Assembly (NCBI RefSeq): GCF_002095385.1
Contig: NZ_MIPP01000014.1
Coordinates: 1 to 64,000, forward strand
Source: Pantoea eucrina
Lineage (GTDB): Bacteria > Pseudomonadota > Gammaproteobacteria > Enterobacterales > Enterobacteriaceae
Reading direction: 5' to 3'
DNA: 64,000 nucleotides
In this document: piece after piece, positions 53,323-62,380 of the stretch
How positions within the stretch are numbered: the stretch's first letter is position 1
How the letters are laid out: each line of letters begins with the position of its first letter
Program-made: the position numbers and the translations under genes
The notes under the pieces: model-generated
What the model was told of the DNA's origin: nothing
The model's input: only the letters and a program-made list of their open reading frames with translations
Database searches by the model: none

Positions 53323-54625
53323 TGGCACTTTCCGAAGGCAGATGATCACCTATGCGGTGGACGAAGTAATTGAAACCATCCAGAACCTGACGCCGATGGC
53401 TGAGCGCGTCAGCAAATACACCCCGCCAGGCGCCGCAATGCAGCGTTCAGGCAACACAGTGTGGATGCCGCTGGAGCAGGAAGCACCTACTCAGCGCGGC
53501 TGGGACCTGACCGACAAAGAGACCGATATTCTGGAGCTCTCTGTTAAGGTCAACATGAACGAGCCGGATAACGACTTCTTCGCGCTGCGTGCCGATGATG
53601 TTCGTGATGAGCGCTCATACCGCCGCCGCATTGCAGCCTCTGCCAAGAAGCTGGCGAACAACGTGGAAGCGGAGATTGCCCGCCAGGCTGTCGAAATGGG
53701 CTCACTGGTTGTAACCAGCACCGGCCCGATCGGCAACGCTAACACCGGCTGGGACTTCATCTCAGAAGCTGAATCGCTGATGTTTGCCCGCGAACTGAAC
53801 CGCGATGCAGGGCTGTCGTTCTTCTTCAACGCCAACGACTACCGCGGCGCTGGCCGTGACCTGGCTGGCAAAGACTTCTACGGCCGCATTCAGGATGACG
53901 CTTACTCAAAAGGCGTGATTCAGAAGCAGGTTGCTGGCTTTGATGACGTCCTGCGCTCACCTAAGCTGCCAACACTGCGGGCCTCTCAGGCTACCGGCGT
54001 AACCGTCAGCGGCGCACAGAAGTTCAAGCCGGAAGCATGGCGCATCGACACCGACGGCAACCGCGAGAACGTGGATAACCGTACGGCTACCGTGGCAGTA
54101 AGCTCCGGTACCGGCTTCAAGCGTGGCGACAAAATCAGCTTTGCAGGCGTGAAATTCCTGGCGCAGATGGCGAAGAACGTACTGGTTCAGGATGCAACCT
54201 TCTCGGTTGTGGCCGTGAACGGTAACAACATCACCATCACACCGAAGCCTGTCGCGCTGGATGACACCACCCTGACCGCAGAGCAGCGTGCTTACGCCAA
54301 CGTGAACACCTCTCTGGCTGCCGGCGCTGCAATCAACATCCTGAACACTGACGATGCACCAACCAACGTGTTCTGGGCTGACGATTCAATCCGCCTGCTG
54401 TCTCAGCCAATCCCGCTGGACCATGACCTGTTCGCCGGCATGAAGTCTCAGAGCTTCAGCGTTCCGGGCACTGGCCTGAACGGTGTCATCGCCTTCCAGG
54501 GTGATATCGACATCCTCGGCGGTAAATGCCGTATTGCTCTGTGGTATGCAGCAACCGCTGTGCGCCCGGAAGCTATCGGTGTTGGCCTGGCGAATCAGGA
54601 TGTGGCTACCGCAATTACCGGCTAA
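53322..54625 (+). pseudogene. major coat protein, P22 gp5 type, with a -1 frameshift at codons 6-7
   Basis: The start MALSEGQ... is at ATG 53322, matching P22 coat MALNEGQ, but GAAGGCAGATGA lacks one G compared with the expected GAAGGGCAGATG, so this frame stops at 53345. The remaining 428 residues in the other frame ([20 protein letters not shown] onwards) match P22 coat throughout, including the [17 protein letters not shown] region and the C-terminal [13 protein letters not shown]. If the deletion is real, translation could restart at ATG 53342, which has GAAGG before it, giving a coat without its first seven residues. A sequencing error is at least as likely. Confidence 0.9.
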
Positions 54626-54633
54626 CCAGTGAT

Positions 54634-54651
54634 AAGGGGCTTCGGCCCCTT
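54634..54651 (+). terminator. UUCG hairpin after the coat gene
   Basis: AAGGGGC-TTCG-GCCCCTT followed by TCTTC. A very stable tetraloop hairpin nine bases past the coat stop; weak T-run, so it may attenuate or protect coat mRNA rather than fully terminate. Confidence 0.7.
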
Positions 54652-54666
54652 TCTTCGGAGACGATC

Positions 54667-54909
54667 ATGAGCGTAATGCTTTACAAAGAAGGCAAAGGCA
54701 CGCGGGTGTGGGGCAAGGAATATCAGACCGTCATCGTTCGTGATGATGAGCTGGCAGAGTTCCGCGCCAAAGGCTGGAAAGACCATCCGGACGAAGTCAC
54801 TTCGAAACCTGCTGAAGACAAGCCGATTAAGCGTACTCGCCGCACTCCTGCGGAAGAAGCCGGAAAGCCTCAGGCAGAGGTAAGCGATGAACCTACAAAC
54901 GAAGGGTGA
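54667..54909 (+). CDS. small head-gene-region protein (80 aa)
   Basis: [20 protein letters not shown]; basic proline/lysine-rich second half ([20 protein letters not shown]). CGGAGA precedes ATG 54667. It occupies the place between coat and gene 4 where P22 relatives have a small gene of unknown role. Confidence 0.7.
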   Translation: MSVMLYKEGKGTRVWGKEYQTVIVRDDELAEFRAKGWKDHPDEVTSKPAEDKPIKRTRRTPAEEAGKPQAEVSDEPTNEG

Positions 54910-55390
54910 CATTGTCAGGGCGGCGCTGCGTAAGCTGGGTGTGGCCTCAGATGCCACGCTCACTGATGTTGAGCCGCAGTCGATGCAGGATGCCGTCGAA
55001 GATTTAGAGATGATGATGGCGGAGTGGTACCAGGACAGCAAAGGCATCGTCACCGGTTACATCTTCTCTGACTCCGAAACACCACCATCTGACGGCGACG
55101 AGCACGGCATGCGCTCCAGTGCTATCAGCGCAGTCATGCACAATCTGGCAATTCGCATAGCGCCGGATTACGCAGTAGAGCCAGCAGCAAAAATCGTTAC
55201 CACCGCCCGCTATGGCAAAGAGCAGCTTTATAAATTCTCTGCAATGAGCCGAGCTAAGCGTGCTGGCTACCCGTCCCGTATGCCGACCGGCAGCGGCAAC
55301 CGCGGTGTTACGCTGAATTCTGTCAATTATTACCCCGGAGATAGACCAGATGCCGATTCAGCAGCTTCCACTGATGAAGGGAGTGGGTAA
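54887..55390 (+). CDS. tail accessory factor gp4 (packaged-DNA stabilisation)
   Basis: A 167-residue protein like P22 gp4 (166 aa): [27 protein letters not shown]-type C-terminus. First of three tail factors that seal the portal after packaging; P22 gp4 also has peptidoglycan hydrolase activity. Overlaps both neighbours. Confidence 0.92.
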   Translation: MNLQTKGDIVRAALRKLGVASDATLTDVEPQSMQDAVEDLEMMMAEWYQDSKGIVTGYIFSDSETPPSDGDEHGMRSSAISAVMHNLAIRIAPDYAVEPAAKIVTTARYGKEQLYKFSAMSRAKRAGYPSRMPTGSGNRGVTLNSVNYYPGDRPDADSAASTDEGSG

Positions 55391-56771
55391 GGATTACCGC
55401 AACGCGGATTACGTAGACTTTCTCCCGGTTAACATGCTGGCTACGCCAAAAGAGGTAGTTGGCGCCAATGGCTATCTGCGCTCTTTCCCCGGCGTAGTGA
55501 AGCAGAACGATGTGGATGGCGTATCACGTGGCGTGTTCTATAACTCCCGTGAGAGCGCTGTATATCGGGTCTGCGGCAGCAAACTGTATAAGGCCGGAAC
55601 TTCAGTTGGTACTGTAGGTGGTTCAGGTCGTGTTTCGATGGCCTGCAGCTACAACAGCCAGGCGGTCGGTGCCAACGGTACCATGACGCTGTACCGGTAT
55701 GACGGTTCGGTAAAGACACTGTCCAACTGGCCTGCGGCGTCAGGTTACACGCAATACGAATTAGGCAATCTCCGGGACTTGTGCCGGAACCGTTCGCGAT
55801 ACGTGTGGAGCAAAGATGGCAGCGATTCCTTCTTCGTGAGTGACCTGGAGGATGAGTCAAAGCCTGATAAGTACAGCGCTGAGTACCGGGCAGAGAGCCA
55901 GCCTGACGGGATTATCGGCATTGATAACTGGCGTGACTTCGTTGTGTGCTTTGGTACCACGACGATTGAATACTTTTCCCTGACGGGCGCATCCGGGGGA
56001 GTGGGCGCTTCTCTCTATCAGTCACAGCCCTCACTGATGGTGCAAAAGGGCATCGCCGGTACGCGCTGCAAAACAAAATACGCAGACACTCACGCAATTC
56101 TTAGCCACCCGGCAACGGGCGCACCATCGGTATACATTATCAACTCCGCCCAGACCCAGCAGATAGCCACGGCATCTGTCGAGAAGATACTGCAGGGCTA
56201 CACAGCTGAGGAACTGGCGACCGGCATTATGGAAACCACCCGATTTGAAGCGCATGAGCTGCTGATTATCCACCTGCCACGACACGTTCTGGTGTATGAC
56301 GCATCAGTCACCCAGGCAGGCCCTCAGTGGGCGATCCTCAAAACCGGATTTGAAAGCGCAGCATACCGCGCCATTGATTTCGTATATGAGGGCAATGCGA
56401 TCAGTTGTGGTGATAAGACAGAGGCGCTGACCGGAACGCTCAGCAAGGAAGTTTCCAGCCAGTACGGAGAGCAACAGGAGCACCTCCTGTTTACGCCACT
56501 GTTCCGCGCTGATAACGCACGGGCGTTTGATTTCGAGATGGAATCAGGAACCGGTGTTTCTCAGTTGGCTGAAAAAATGTTCATTTCGGCCACTGCTGAC
56601 GGTATCAATTACGGGCGTGAACAGTTGATAACGTGGAATGCTCCGTTCCGTTACGACCAGCGGGCTCTGTGGCGCAGGCTTGGACGCATCCGTAAGAATA
56701 TCGGGTTCAAAGTCAGGATTATCACCTCTTCACCAGTAACGCTGAGTGGTTGTCAGCTAAGGCTTGAGTAA
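55350..56771 (+). CDS. tail accessory factor gp10 (hub)
   Basis: 473 residues, as P22 gp10 (472). [20 protein letters not shown] at the start and [15 protein letters not shown] end. Forms the hub between gp4 and the tailspikes and needle. Confidence 0.94.
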   Translation: MPIQQLPLMKGVGKDYRNADYVDFLPVNMLATPKEVVGANGYLRSFPGVVKQNDVDGVSRGVFYNSRESAVYRVCGSKLYKAGTSVGTVGGSGRVSMACSYNSQAVGANGTMTLYRYDGSVKTLSNWPAASGYTQYELGNLRDLCRNRSRYVWSKDGSDSFFVSDLEDESKPDKYSAEYRAESQPDGIIGIDNWRDFVVCFGTTTIEYFSLTGASGGVGASLYQSQPSLMVQKGIAGTRCKTKYADTHAILSHPATGAPSVYIINSAQTQQIATASVEKILQGYTAEELATGIMETTRFEAHELLIIHLPRHVLVYDASVTQAGPQWAILKTGFESAAYRAIDFVYEGNAISCGDKTEALTGTLSKEVSSQYGEQQEHLLFTPLFRADNARAFDFEMESGTGVSQLAEKMFISATADGINYGREQLITWNAPFRYDQRALWRRLGRIRKNIGFKVRIITSSPVTLSGCQLRLE

Positions 56772-57400
56772 TGGCAGATGAACCGCAAAAAGTGATAGTC
56801 CAGGCGAGCCGTATTGATGACTCGATGCTGCCGCCAATATTTTCGCTTGCCTACCGGCTTTATGTCATTCAACAAAGTGGCGACCTGAAGAATGTCGCTG
56901 ACGCTTCAAATAACGCGAGTGATCTTGCTTACCAGGCGGCAGTTAAGAACCAGGAGCAGGATGTGATACTTGCAGATCATGCTGTGAGGATTACCTTTGC
57001 CAAGTCACAGCTTGAAAACCATGAAGGTCGCATTACCAATGCTGAAAGCGCCATTGTTTCGCTGGGCAGCAGAGTAAGCACTGCTGAAAGCGATATTGAC
57101 TTCATTCAAAGTGACTACGTATCGAAATCAGAAGCGGCTGCTCAGGCCCTCAGTGGCCCATTAAGCGTATCAGGTTCGTACTCTGTGAATGGCACGCAGG
57201 TTGTTGGCTCCAGGGTAGTTGGGTTCACTGCCGCTACCGGCTCTTCTTATAAGGGTTCCTTCAACTCTGACGTATCTTTGCCAGTGTCTGCCACCTATCA
57301 GCAGAGTGAACTTCAGCGCATATCCTCTAACCTTACCGCCGCATTGCGCAGGATGAAAGCATATGAAGATGCATTGCGGCTTCATGGGCTGATTGACTAA
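56771..57400 (+). CDS. tail needle gp26
   Basis: A 209-residue trimeric coiled-coil needle. The start (VIVQASRIDDSMLPPIFSLA) and end (YEDALRLHGLID) match P22 gp26, with heptad repeats between. P22's is 233 aa; the difference lies in the coiled-coil length, so a shorter needle is expected. Plugs the portal and pierces the outer membrane. Confidence 0.93.
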   Translation: MADEPQKVIVQASRIDDSMLPPIFSLAYRLYVIQQSGDLKNVADASNNASDLAYQAAVKNQEQDVILADHAVRITFAKSQLENHEGRITNAESAIVSLGSRVSTAESDIDFIQSDYVSKSEAAAQALSGPLSVSGSYSVNGTQVVGSRVVGFTAATGSSYKGSFNSDVSLPVSATYQQSELQRISSNLTAALRRMKAYEDALRLHGLID

Positions 57401-57855
57401 TGATTACATTCAATCCAACCAGAAATATCGATCTGATAGAGCGCGTAGGTAATCACCCTGACATCATCGCCGGCAGTAATAATGGCGACGGTTATGAATA
57501 TCGCCCGGAGTGCAGATATTTTGAGGTGAATGCGCACGGCGTCTTCGGTGGCATCGTGTATTACCACGAAATTCAGCCCATGAGCTTTGACTGTCACGCT
57601 ATGTATCTGCCGGAAGCCCGCGGCTTCAGTTTTGATATTGGCATGGCTTTCTGGCGCTACATCCTCGGATCTACAGATGTTCAGTGCGTAACGTCATTCG
57701 CTGCCCGCAAATTCAGGCATGGGCAGATGTACTGTGCGGCTATTGGCCTGCAACGCGTAGGCACCATCCGGAAATACTTTAAAGGCACCGATGACGTGAC
57801 GTTTTACAGCGCCACGCGTGACGACCTTATCACCTTCCTAAATTCCAGGAGTTAA
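57400..57855 (+). CDS. head assembly protein gp14
   Basis: A 151-residue protein of the gp14 (DUF2824) family with a GNAT-like look (FDIGMAFWRYILGSTDVQCV, RKFRHGQMYCAAIGLQRVGT). Required for infectious P22 particles; its precise role is unclear. Start overlaps the gp26 stop. Confidence 0.88.
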   Translation: MITFNPTRNIDLIERVGNHPDIIAGSNNGDGYEYRPECRYFEVNAHGVFGGIVYYHEIQPMSFDCHAMYLPEARGFSFDIGMAFWRYILGSTDVQCVTSFAARKFRHGQMYCAAIGLQRVGTIRKYFKGTDDVTFYSATRDDLITFLNSRS

Positions 57856-57857
57856 CC

Positions 57858-58544
57858 ATGCATTATGCAATGAAGCTGGGCAGACAGCTGCGCGGCGAGG
57901 AACCAATGTGTCCTGAAAAGGGCGGGAAAGGCGGCGGTGGTAGTGACGCGCAGGCTAAAGCACTGAATAAGTCAACTGACCTGCAGCGCCAGCAGTGGCA
58001 GACGGTTATGAATAACCTGGCACCATTCACGCCACTCGCTCAACAATACGTTTCGCAGCTGCAAAACCTTTCCACACTCGGCGGGCAGAACAGTGCTCTC
58101 AACAGCTACTACGGTTCTGAACAGTACAAACAGCTGGCAAATCAGGCCCGGTATCAGTCACTAGCCGGCGCAGAGGCAACCGGTGGGCTCGGTTCAACGG
58201 CAACAGGCAATCAGCTCGCGGCCATAGCGCCAACCCTCGGACAGAACTGGCTAAGCGGCCAGATGCAGAACGCGCAGAATCTCGCAAACATTGGCCTTGG
58301 CGCGCTGCAGGGTCAGGCTAATGCCGGGCAGACCTATGCAAACAACTCAGGGTCACTGATGCAGCAACAGGCCGCACTTGCTGCCGCTAATGCTAATCGA
58401 CCATCAGGCTTCCAGAGTGCGCTGGGAGGCGCAGCATCAGGTGCAGCCGCAGGCGCAGGATTGGGAAGCATCGTTCCCGGGGTTGGCACTGGCATTGGCG
58501 CTGCAATTGGCGGCGGCCTCGGCCTGCTTGGATCGCTTTTCTAA
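57858..58544 (+). CDS. DNA ejection protein gp7
   Basis: 228 residues (P22 gp7: 229). N-terminal propeptide, a helical Q/N/A-rich middle, and a glycine-rich hydrophobic C-terminus (GSIVPGVGTGIGAAIGGGLG). Ejected into the cell with gp16 and gp20 to let DNA cross the envelope. Confidence 0.91.
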   Translation: MHYAMKLGRQLRGEEPMCPEKGGKGGGGSDAQAKALNKSTDLQRQQWQTVMNNLAPFTPLAQQYVSQLQNLSTLGGQNSALNSYYGSEQYKQLANQARYQSLAGAEATGGLGSTATGNQLAAIAPTLGQNWLSGQMQNAQNLANIGLGALQGQANAGQTYANNSGSLMQQQAALAAANANRPSGFQSALGGAASGAAAGAGLGSIVPGVGTGIGAAIGGGLGLLGSLF

Positions 58545-58553
58545 GGGGTGAGT

Positions 58554-59975
58554 ATGGCACTTTCACAGTCATGGAATGGTGGCGGGCTTCTAGCCGGAAT
58601 TGGTGGTGCAAACATGAATGCACCACAGGCGAATGACGTAAACGCCACGCTGGCACTCATCCGGGATAACAACGCTCAGCAGGCCAGCGGCGCTAACAAC
58701 ATGGGACTGCAGGCGCTGCAGGGTCTTGGCGGTGTGGCTCAGGCCTATCAGCAGTCAGCTTTGGCAGAAGGACAGAAAGCATTCAACCAGGCGCACGCTC
58801 AGGCTTGGGCGACGGGTGACACCTCTCTTTTACGCCAGTTTGCGCTGCAGAACCCGGCATTTGTGGAGAAAGCACAGCAGGCAGTGGGGCACCTGAATGA
58901 CCAGCAGAGGGCTGATATTGGCTCACTGGCGGCCGGTATGCGTGTCTCTCTGTCTCAGGGACCGGAGGCGTTCAGCAAGTTTGTGAACTCTAACGGCTCA
59001 GCACTTCAGCGTGTAGGAGCCGATCCGGGTACTGTTCTGCAGATGGGCGTAACTGACCCGCAGCAGGCGCAGCAGTTCGTTGACACTCTCGGCATGTCAT
59101 CCCTGGGTGGAAAGGATTATTTCGACGCAGTAGATAAGCAACAGGGCCGCAAAATTGACGTTGGTAAGCTGCAGGAAACCATCCGCAGTAACCAGGCTGG
59201 AGAGGCTATTCAGGTAAGAGGGCAGGATGTATCAGCCGCCACTGCCCGCCGAGGCCAGGATATTACCGCCCGTGGACAGGATATCGCAGCTGCAACATCA
59301 CGGCGCGGTCAGGATATGGCTCAGGAGCGTTACAACAGAACCGCAGGCGGTACTGGTTCACGTTCTGTCCAGCTTGCTGACGGTCGTAGCGTCACAGTGA
59401 GCGGCAAGGTGCACGGATCGGGAGCGAATGCATTTTATGAGGGCGTGGACAATGACGGTAATGTGATCCGCGTTCCCACATCATCAATCTCAGCGCCCGC
59501 CACATCTGCAGCAAGCGCTCAAAACTACGCCATGGCGAAAGACCTGGGTGCAATCCTTAACGCGCCTCCTGAAAAACTTAACTTCATGACAGGAGTTACC
59601 GGCAGCAATGGGTCTCCTTCGTGGGGTGCAGAGGTACGTAGTCGGGTGGGAGGCGCAGAGCAGCGTCAGTTGTTCAATGCCACACAGCGAATTCAGGGCA
59701 AGATGCGAAACCAGGGGATTGCGTCTGCAAGGGACATGGGTGCATCAGGCATAAATACCGTAGCCGAAGCCAAAATGTACTTTCAGGGAATGCCTCAGGT
59801 TGATTACTCAAGCCCTGATGCTATGCAGCAGTCACTGCGAGACATCCAGCGGTATACGGACCAGTACAATAGCCAGTACAGCGTAAACGTAGGTTCGCAG
59901 GGGCAGCAGCAGCCCGCCGCTACACAGGGCAGCGTGTACACCTCCAAATCAGGCATTCAGTTTAAGGTGAAATGA
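58554..59975 (+). CDS. DNA ejection protein gp20
   Basis: 473 residues (P22 gp20: 471). A helical, alanine-rich protein with the repeat GQDI(A/T)xxxRRGQDI around residues 220-255. I chose ATG 58554 after AAGGGG; a GTG at 58548 is also in frame. Confidence 0.9.
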   Translation: MALSQSWNGGGLLAGIGGANMNAPQANDVNATLALIRDNNAQQASGANNMGLQALQGLGGVAQAYQQSALAEGQKAFNQAHAQAWATGDTSLLRQFALQNPAFVEKAQQAVGHLNDQQRADIGSLAAGMRVSLSQGPEAFSKFVNSNGSALQRVGADPGTVLQMGVTDPQQAQQFVDTLGMSSLGGKDYFDAVDKQQGRKIDVGKLQETIRSNQAGEAIQVRGQDVSAATARRGQDITARGQDIAAATSRRGQDMAQERYNRTAGGTGSRSVQLADGRSVTVSGKVHGSGANAFYEGVDNDGNVIRVPTSSISAPATSAASAQNYAMAKDLGAILNAPPEKLNFMTGVTGSNGSPSWGAEVRSRVGGAEQRQLFNATQRIQGKMRNQGIASARDMGASGINTVAEAKMYFQGMPQVDYSSPDAMQQSLRDIQRYTDQYNSQYSVNVGSQGQQQPAATQGSVYTSKSGIQFKVK

Positions 59976-62059
59976 TGCAAGTTGAAGCCAACGGCAAAAC
60001 CTTTGAATTCCCTGACGGCACCAGCAATGAGGATATCGGCAGCGCTATTGACGAGTATTTTACTGGCGCTGCTGTTGCCCCAGCTCAGACGCCCGCACAG
60101 GCACAACAAACGCAGCAGCCTGCCGCACAGCAGGGGAGCAACCCGCTTGAGCAAGCAGCCCGCGGGCTGGTAAACGTACCATTCGACGTGCTGCAGGGTG
60201 GCGCCAGCCTGATTAACAGCGTGAGCGAAAAGCTGGGCGGCCCAAAGCTGCTCGATGACGTATACCGCCCGGTAGATCGCCCGACAGACCAGTATGCTCA
60301 GGCAGGCGAAACCATTGGCGGCTATATGCTGCCAATAGGTGGAACAGCAAAGGCATTGGGGGCAGCTGCTGAGGCGGTGCCGGCAATATCTGCTGCAGGT
60401 AATATGGCTCTCGGTTCGCTGGCAGATGCGTCGAATCAGCAGGGTGATTTTATCGAAAACGCCGCGAAGAATGCCGCTATTAACCTTGGTGCTCAGGGCG
60501 CACTGTCTGGTGTGGCAAAACTGATTTCTCCGGCTGCACCTCAGTCCCTTGGTGGTGCCGCAATCGAGTCAGCCAATGATGTCTCGCGGCTGGCAAGAAG
60601 CAGTAACGGCAGGGCAGAGATTGCTTCTCAGGCAAGCGGTATTACTGATGATGTTGCCGGCGCGGCGAGTGAGGCAGGGCTGGATATCAACCTGCTGACA
60701 CCGGGCATGCGTTCTGGTAGTAGGGGCATATCGCAGGCAGAGGGTGCGATTTCATCAACCCCCGGCGTAGTGCAGGATGCTCACCAGGCAGCTTTTAATG
60801 AGATCGCATCCAGATTCAATAACAGCCTGGATGAGCTGGGTGCAGCTGCCGGCAATGCATCCGAGAAAAGTGCGGCAATCAAGAGCCGGGTAGTCAGCCA
60901 TCTGGACGAAATGCGCAATGCTGAAAGGTCGGCATGGGACGATGTCACGTCTACGATGCCAAATGTTAAGGCAAAAATGCCTAACGGCAACGCAGTGATT
61001 CAGGGCGAGCGTTCTGCAGGTGTGCCGCTCAGCCCGGAGATGAAGCAGTTCCTGCAGGCCAACAATCAGGGCGGTGTGACGTTCGATGGAATGAAAGCAT
61101 GGCGGGCGAAGTTTGCTGATGCTGAGCAGAAATATATCCGCAGCGGTGAGGCGAATGCAGCACGTCGCGCCGGCGAGGTAAGGCGTGCTATCACGGAAGA
61201 TATGAAGGCGATGGCGGGGAGTGGCGGGTTTCTGGATGACTGGACCAAAGCTAACGACCTTTCTAAAGCACGCATATCTGCTCAGAGTGATGCGGAGTCT
61301 GTATTCGGTCGCGACTTGGCTACTGATTCGCTGATCGCAAATGGCGTTAAGGCGCTGAGAGCGTCGTCAGAGAAAGGTCTGTCAGGACCATCAGGATTTC
61401 ATACGATCGTCTCCTCATTGCCACGCGGGGAAAGGGTTCCGGCTATCTCCTCAATGCTGCAGGATGCGATATCGCACGGCGTCAGGGGCGGTAAGTCAGA
61501 TGTGGCCGGGATTAATCACATTGCCAGCATACTCACACCGCAGAACGTCAATGCAATCGAACGGTACTCGCCGGAGCTTGGGCGCATAGCAAAAGCCTAC
61601 GGCACACTGGCGCGCGCCGCTGTCAGGCCGCAGCAGTATGTGGAGCGCACCGGCAGAACGGCAAATGTCCTGAAAGACCTTGATTCCGGCATATCCGGTG
61701 TAACGCAGACCGTCCTGAACGCGGTGGCAAACTCAACTGCGGGTGCCGTTGTAGGCGGCGCAGGTGGGGGAATTGTCGGCGCGATGACAGGCGCAGTAGC
61801 TGGTGCTGGCCTCAAGGGGGCAGTGGCAAAGATATCGTCCACACGAAGCGGCCGATATGCGATCGAAAAGGCGATTAATGAGGCGACTAAGGCGGCAAGG
61901 TCTGGCTACGGCCAGGCGGCAAGAGACGCTGCAGAGCGCCGCTTTCTGGCAGACAGGAAAGCGGTTGCTGCAATCAGAGACGCTGTAGGTATAGAGGACT
62001 TCAACCGCCTGATGGCTGCCGGAATCGTGGCAACATTAAGCGGGGAAAAGTCGGAATAA
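59972..62059 (+). CDS. DNA ejection protein gp16
   Basis: 695 residues, longer than P22 gp16 (about 609). The start matches well ([20 protein letters not shown]). A glycine-rich hydrophobic stretch ([20 protein letters not shown], about residue 590) could cross the membrane. Start overlaps the gp20 stop; TTAAGGTGA precedes it. Confidence 0.9.
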   Translation: MMQVEANGKTFEFPDGTSNEDIGSAIDEYFTGAAVAPAQTPAQAQQTQQPAAQQGSNPLEQAARGLVNVPFDVLQGGASLINSVSEKLGGPKLLDDVYRPVDRPTDQYAQAGETIGGYMLPIGGTAKALGAAAEAVPAISAAGNMALGSLADASNQQGDFIENAAKNAAINLGAQGALSGVAKLISPAAPQSLGGAAIESANDVSRLARSSNGRAEIASQASGITDDVAGAASEAGLDINLLTPGMRSGSRGISQAEGAISSTPGVVQDAHQAAFNEIASRFNNSLDELGAAAGNASEKSAAIKSRVVSHLDEMRNAERSAWDDVTSTMPNVKAKMPNGNAVIQGERSAGVPLSPEMKQFLQANNQGGVTFDGMKAWRAKFADAEQKYIRSGEANAARRAGEVRRAITEDMKAMAGSGGFLDDWTKANDLSKARISAQSDAESVFGRDLATDSLIANGVKALRASSEKGLSGPSGFHTIVSSLPRGERVPAISSMLQDAISHGVRGGKSDVAGINHIASILTPQNVNAIERYSPELGRIAKAYGTLARAAVRPQQYVERTGRTANVLKDLDSGISGVTQTVLNAVANSTAGAVVGGAGGGIVGAMTGAVAGAGLKGAVAKISSTRSGRYAIEKAINEATKAARSGYGQAARDAAERRFLADRKAVAAIRDAVGIEDFNRLMAAGIVATLSGEKSE

Positions 62060-62076
62060 CTGTCATGTAGGCGCTA

Positions 62077-62265
62077 TCACGGCTTCTTATAACTCTTAAT
62101 TAGTTTGAGAATTTCAGTCCAAGCGATGATGCATATTATCGCTGCGCACAGAAACGCTAAGCCTCTTGTATCTCCATCTATTCCATCGCTTGTGAAGAAG
62201 CCTATAAACAGCATCATTGTGCAAAATACTACTGCCTTCATTGCTGAAATGAAGTTGTCTTTCAT
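62077..62265 (-). CDS. small two-helix membrane protein, possible superinfection-exclusion gene
   Basis: 62 residues on the strand opposite to all late genes. Two membrane helices (about 9-27 and 37-52: AVVFCTMMLFIGFF, LAFLCAAIICIIAW) with a basic tail. GGAG stands six bases before the ATG. In P22 the same interval, between genes 16 and 9, holds the lysogeny genes sieA, mnt and others; a lysogen-expressed exclusion protein is inferred from site, strand and topology. It does not resemble SieA in size. Confidence 0.6.
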   Translation of the reverse strand: MKDNFISAMKAVVFCTMMLFIGFFTSDGIDGDTRGLAFLCAAIICIIAWTEILKLIKSYKKP

Positions 62266-62338
62266 AAATATCTCCAGTTATGCGAATTATTAATGACTAT
62301 GAAGGATGACTAAATCCTGATTAGAAAAACAAATACAC

Positions 62339-62363
62339 CCTCGGCAAATGCCGGGGCTTTTTT
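62339..62363 (+). terminator. terminator before the tailspike gene
   Basis: CCTCGGC-AAAT-GCCGGGG, seven pairs with one G-T, then CTTTTTT. It separates late transcription of gene 16 from the tailspike, implying that antiterminated polymerase reads through or that the tailspike has its own promoter. Confidence 0.82.
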
Positions 62364-62380
62364 ATGCCCGGAGCAAACCA

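Noticed and set aside
52393..53345. Programmed frameshift as an explanation for the coat gene
   Set aside because: No slippery heptamer is present at the shift site, and P22 coat needs none; a lost base is simpler.
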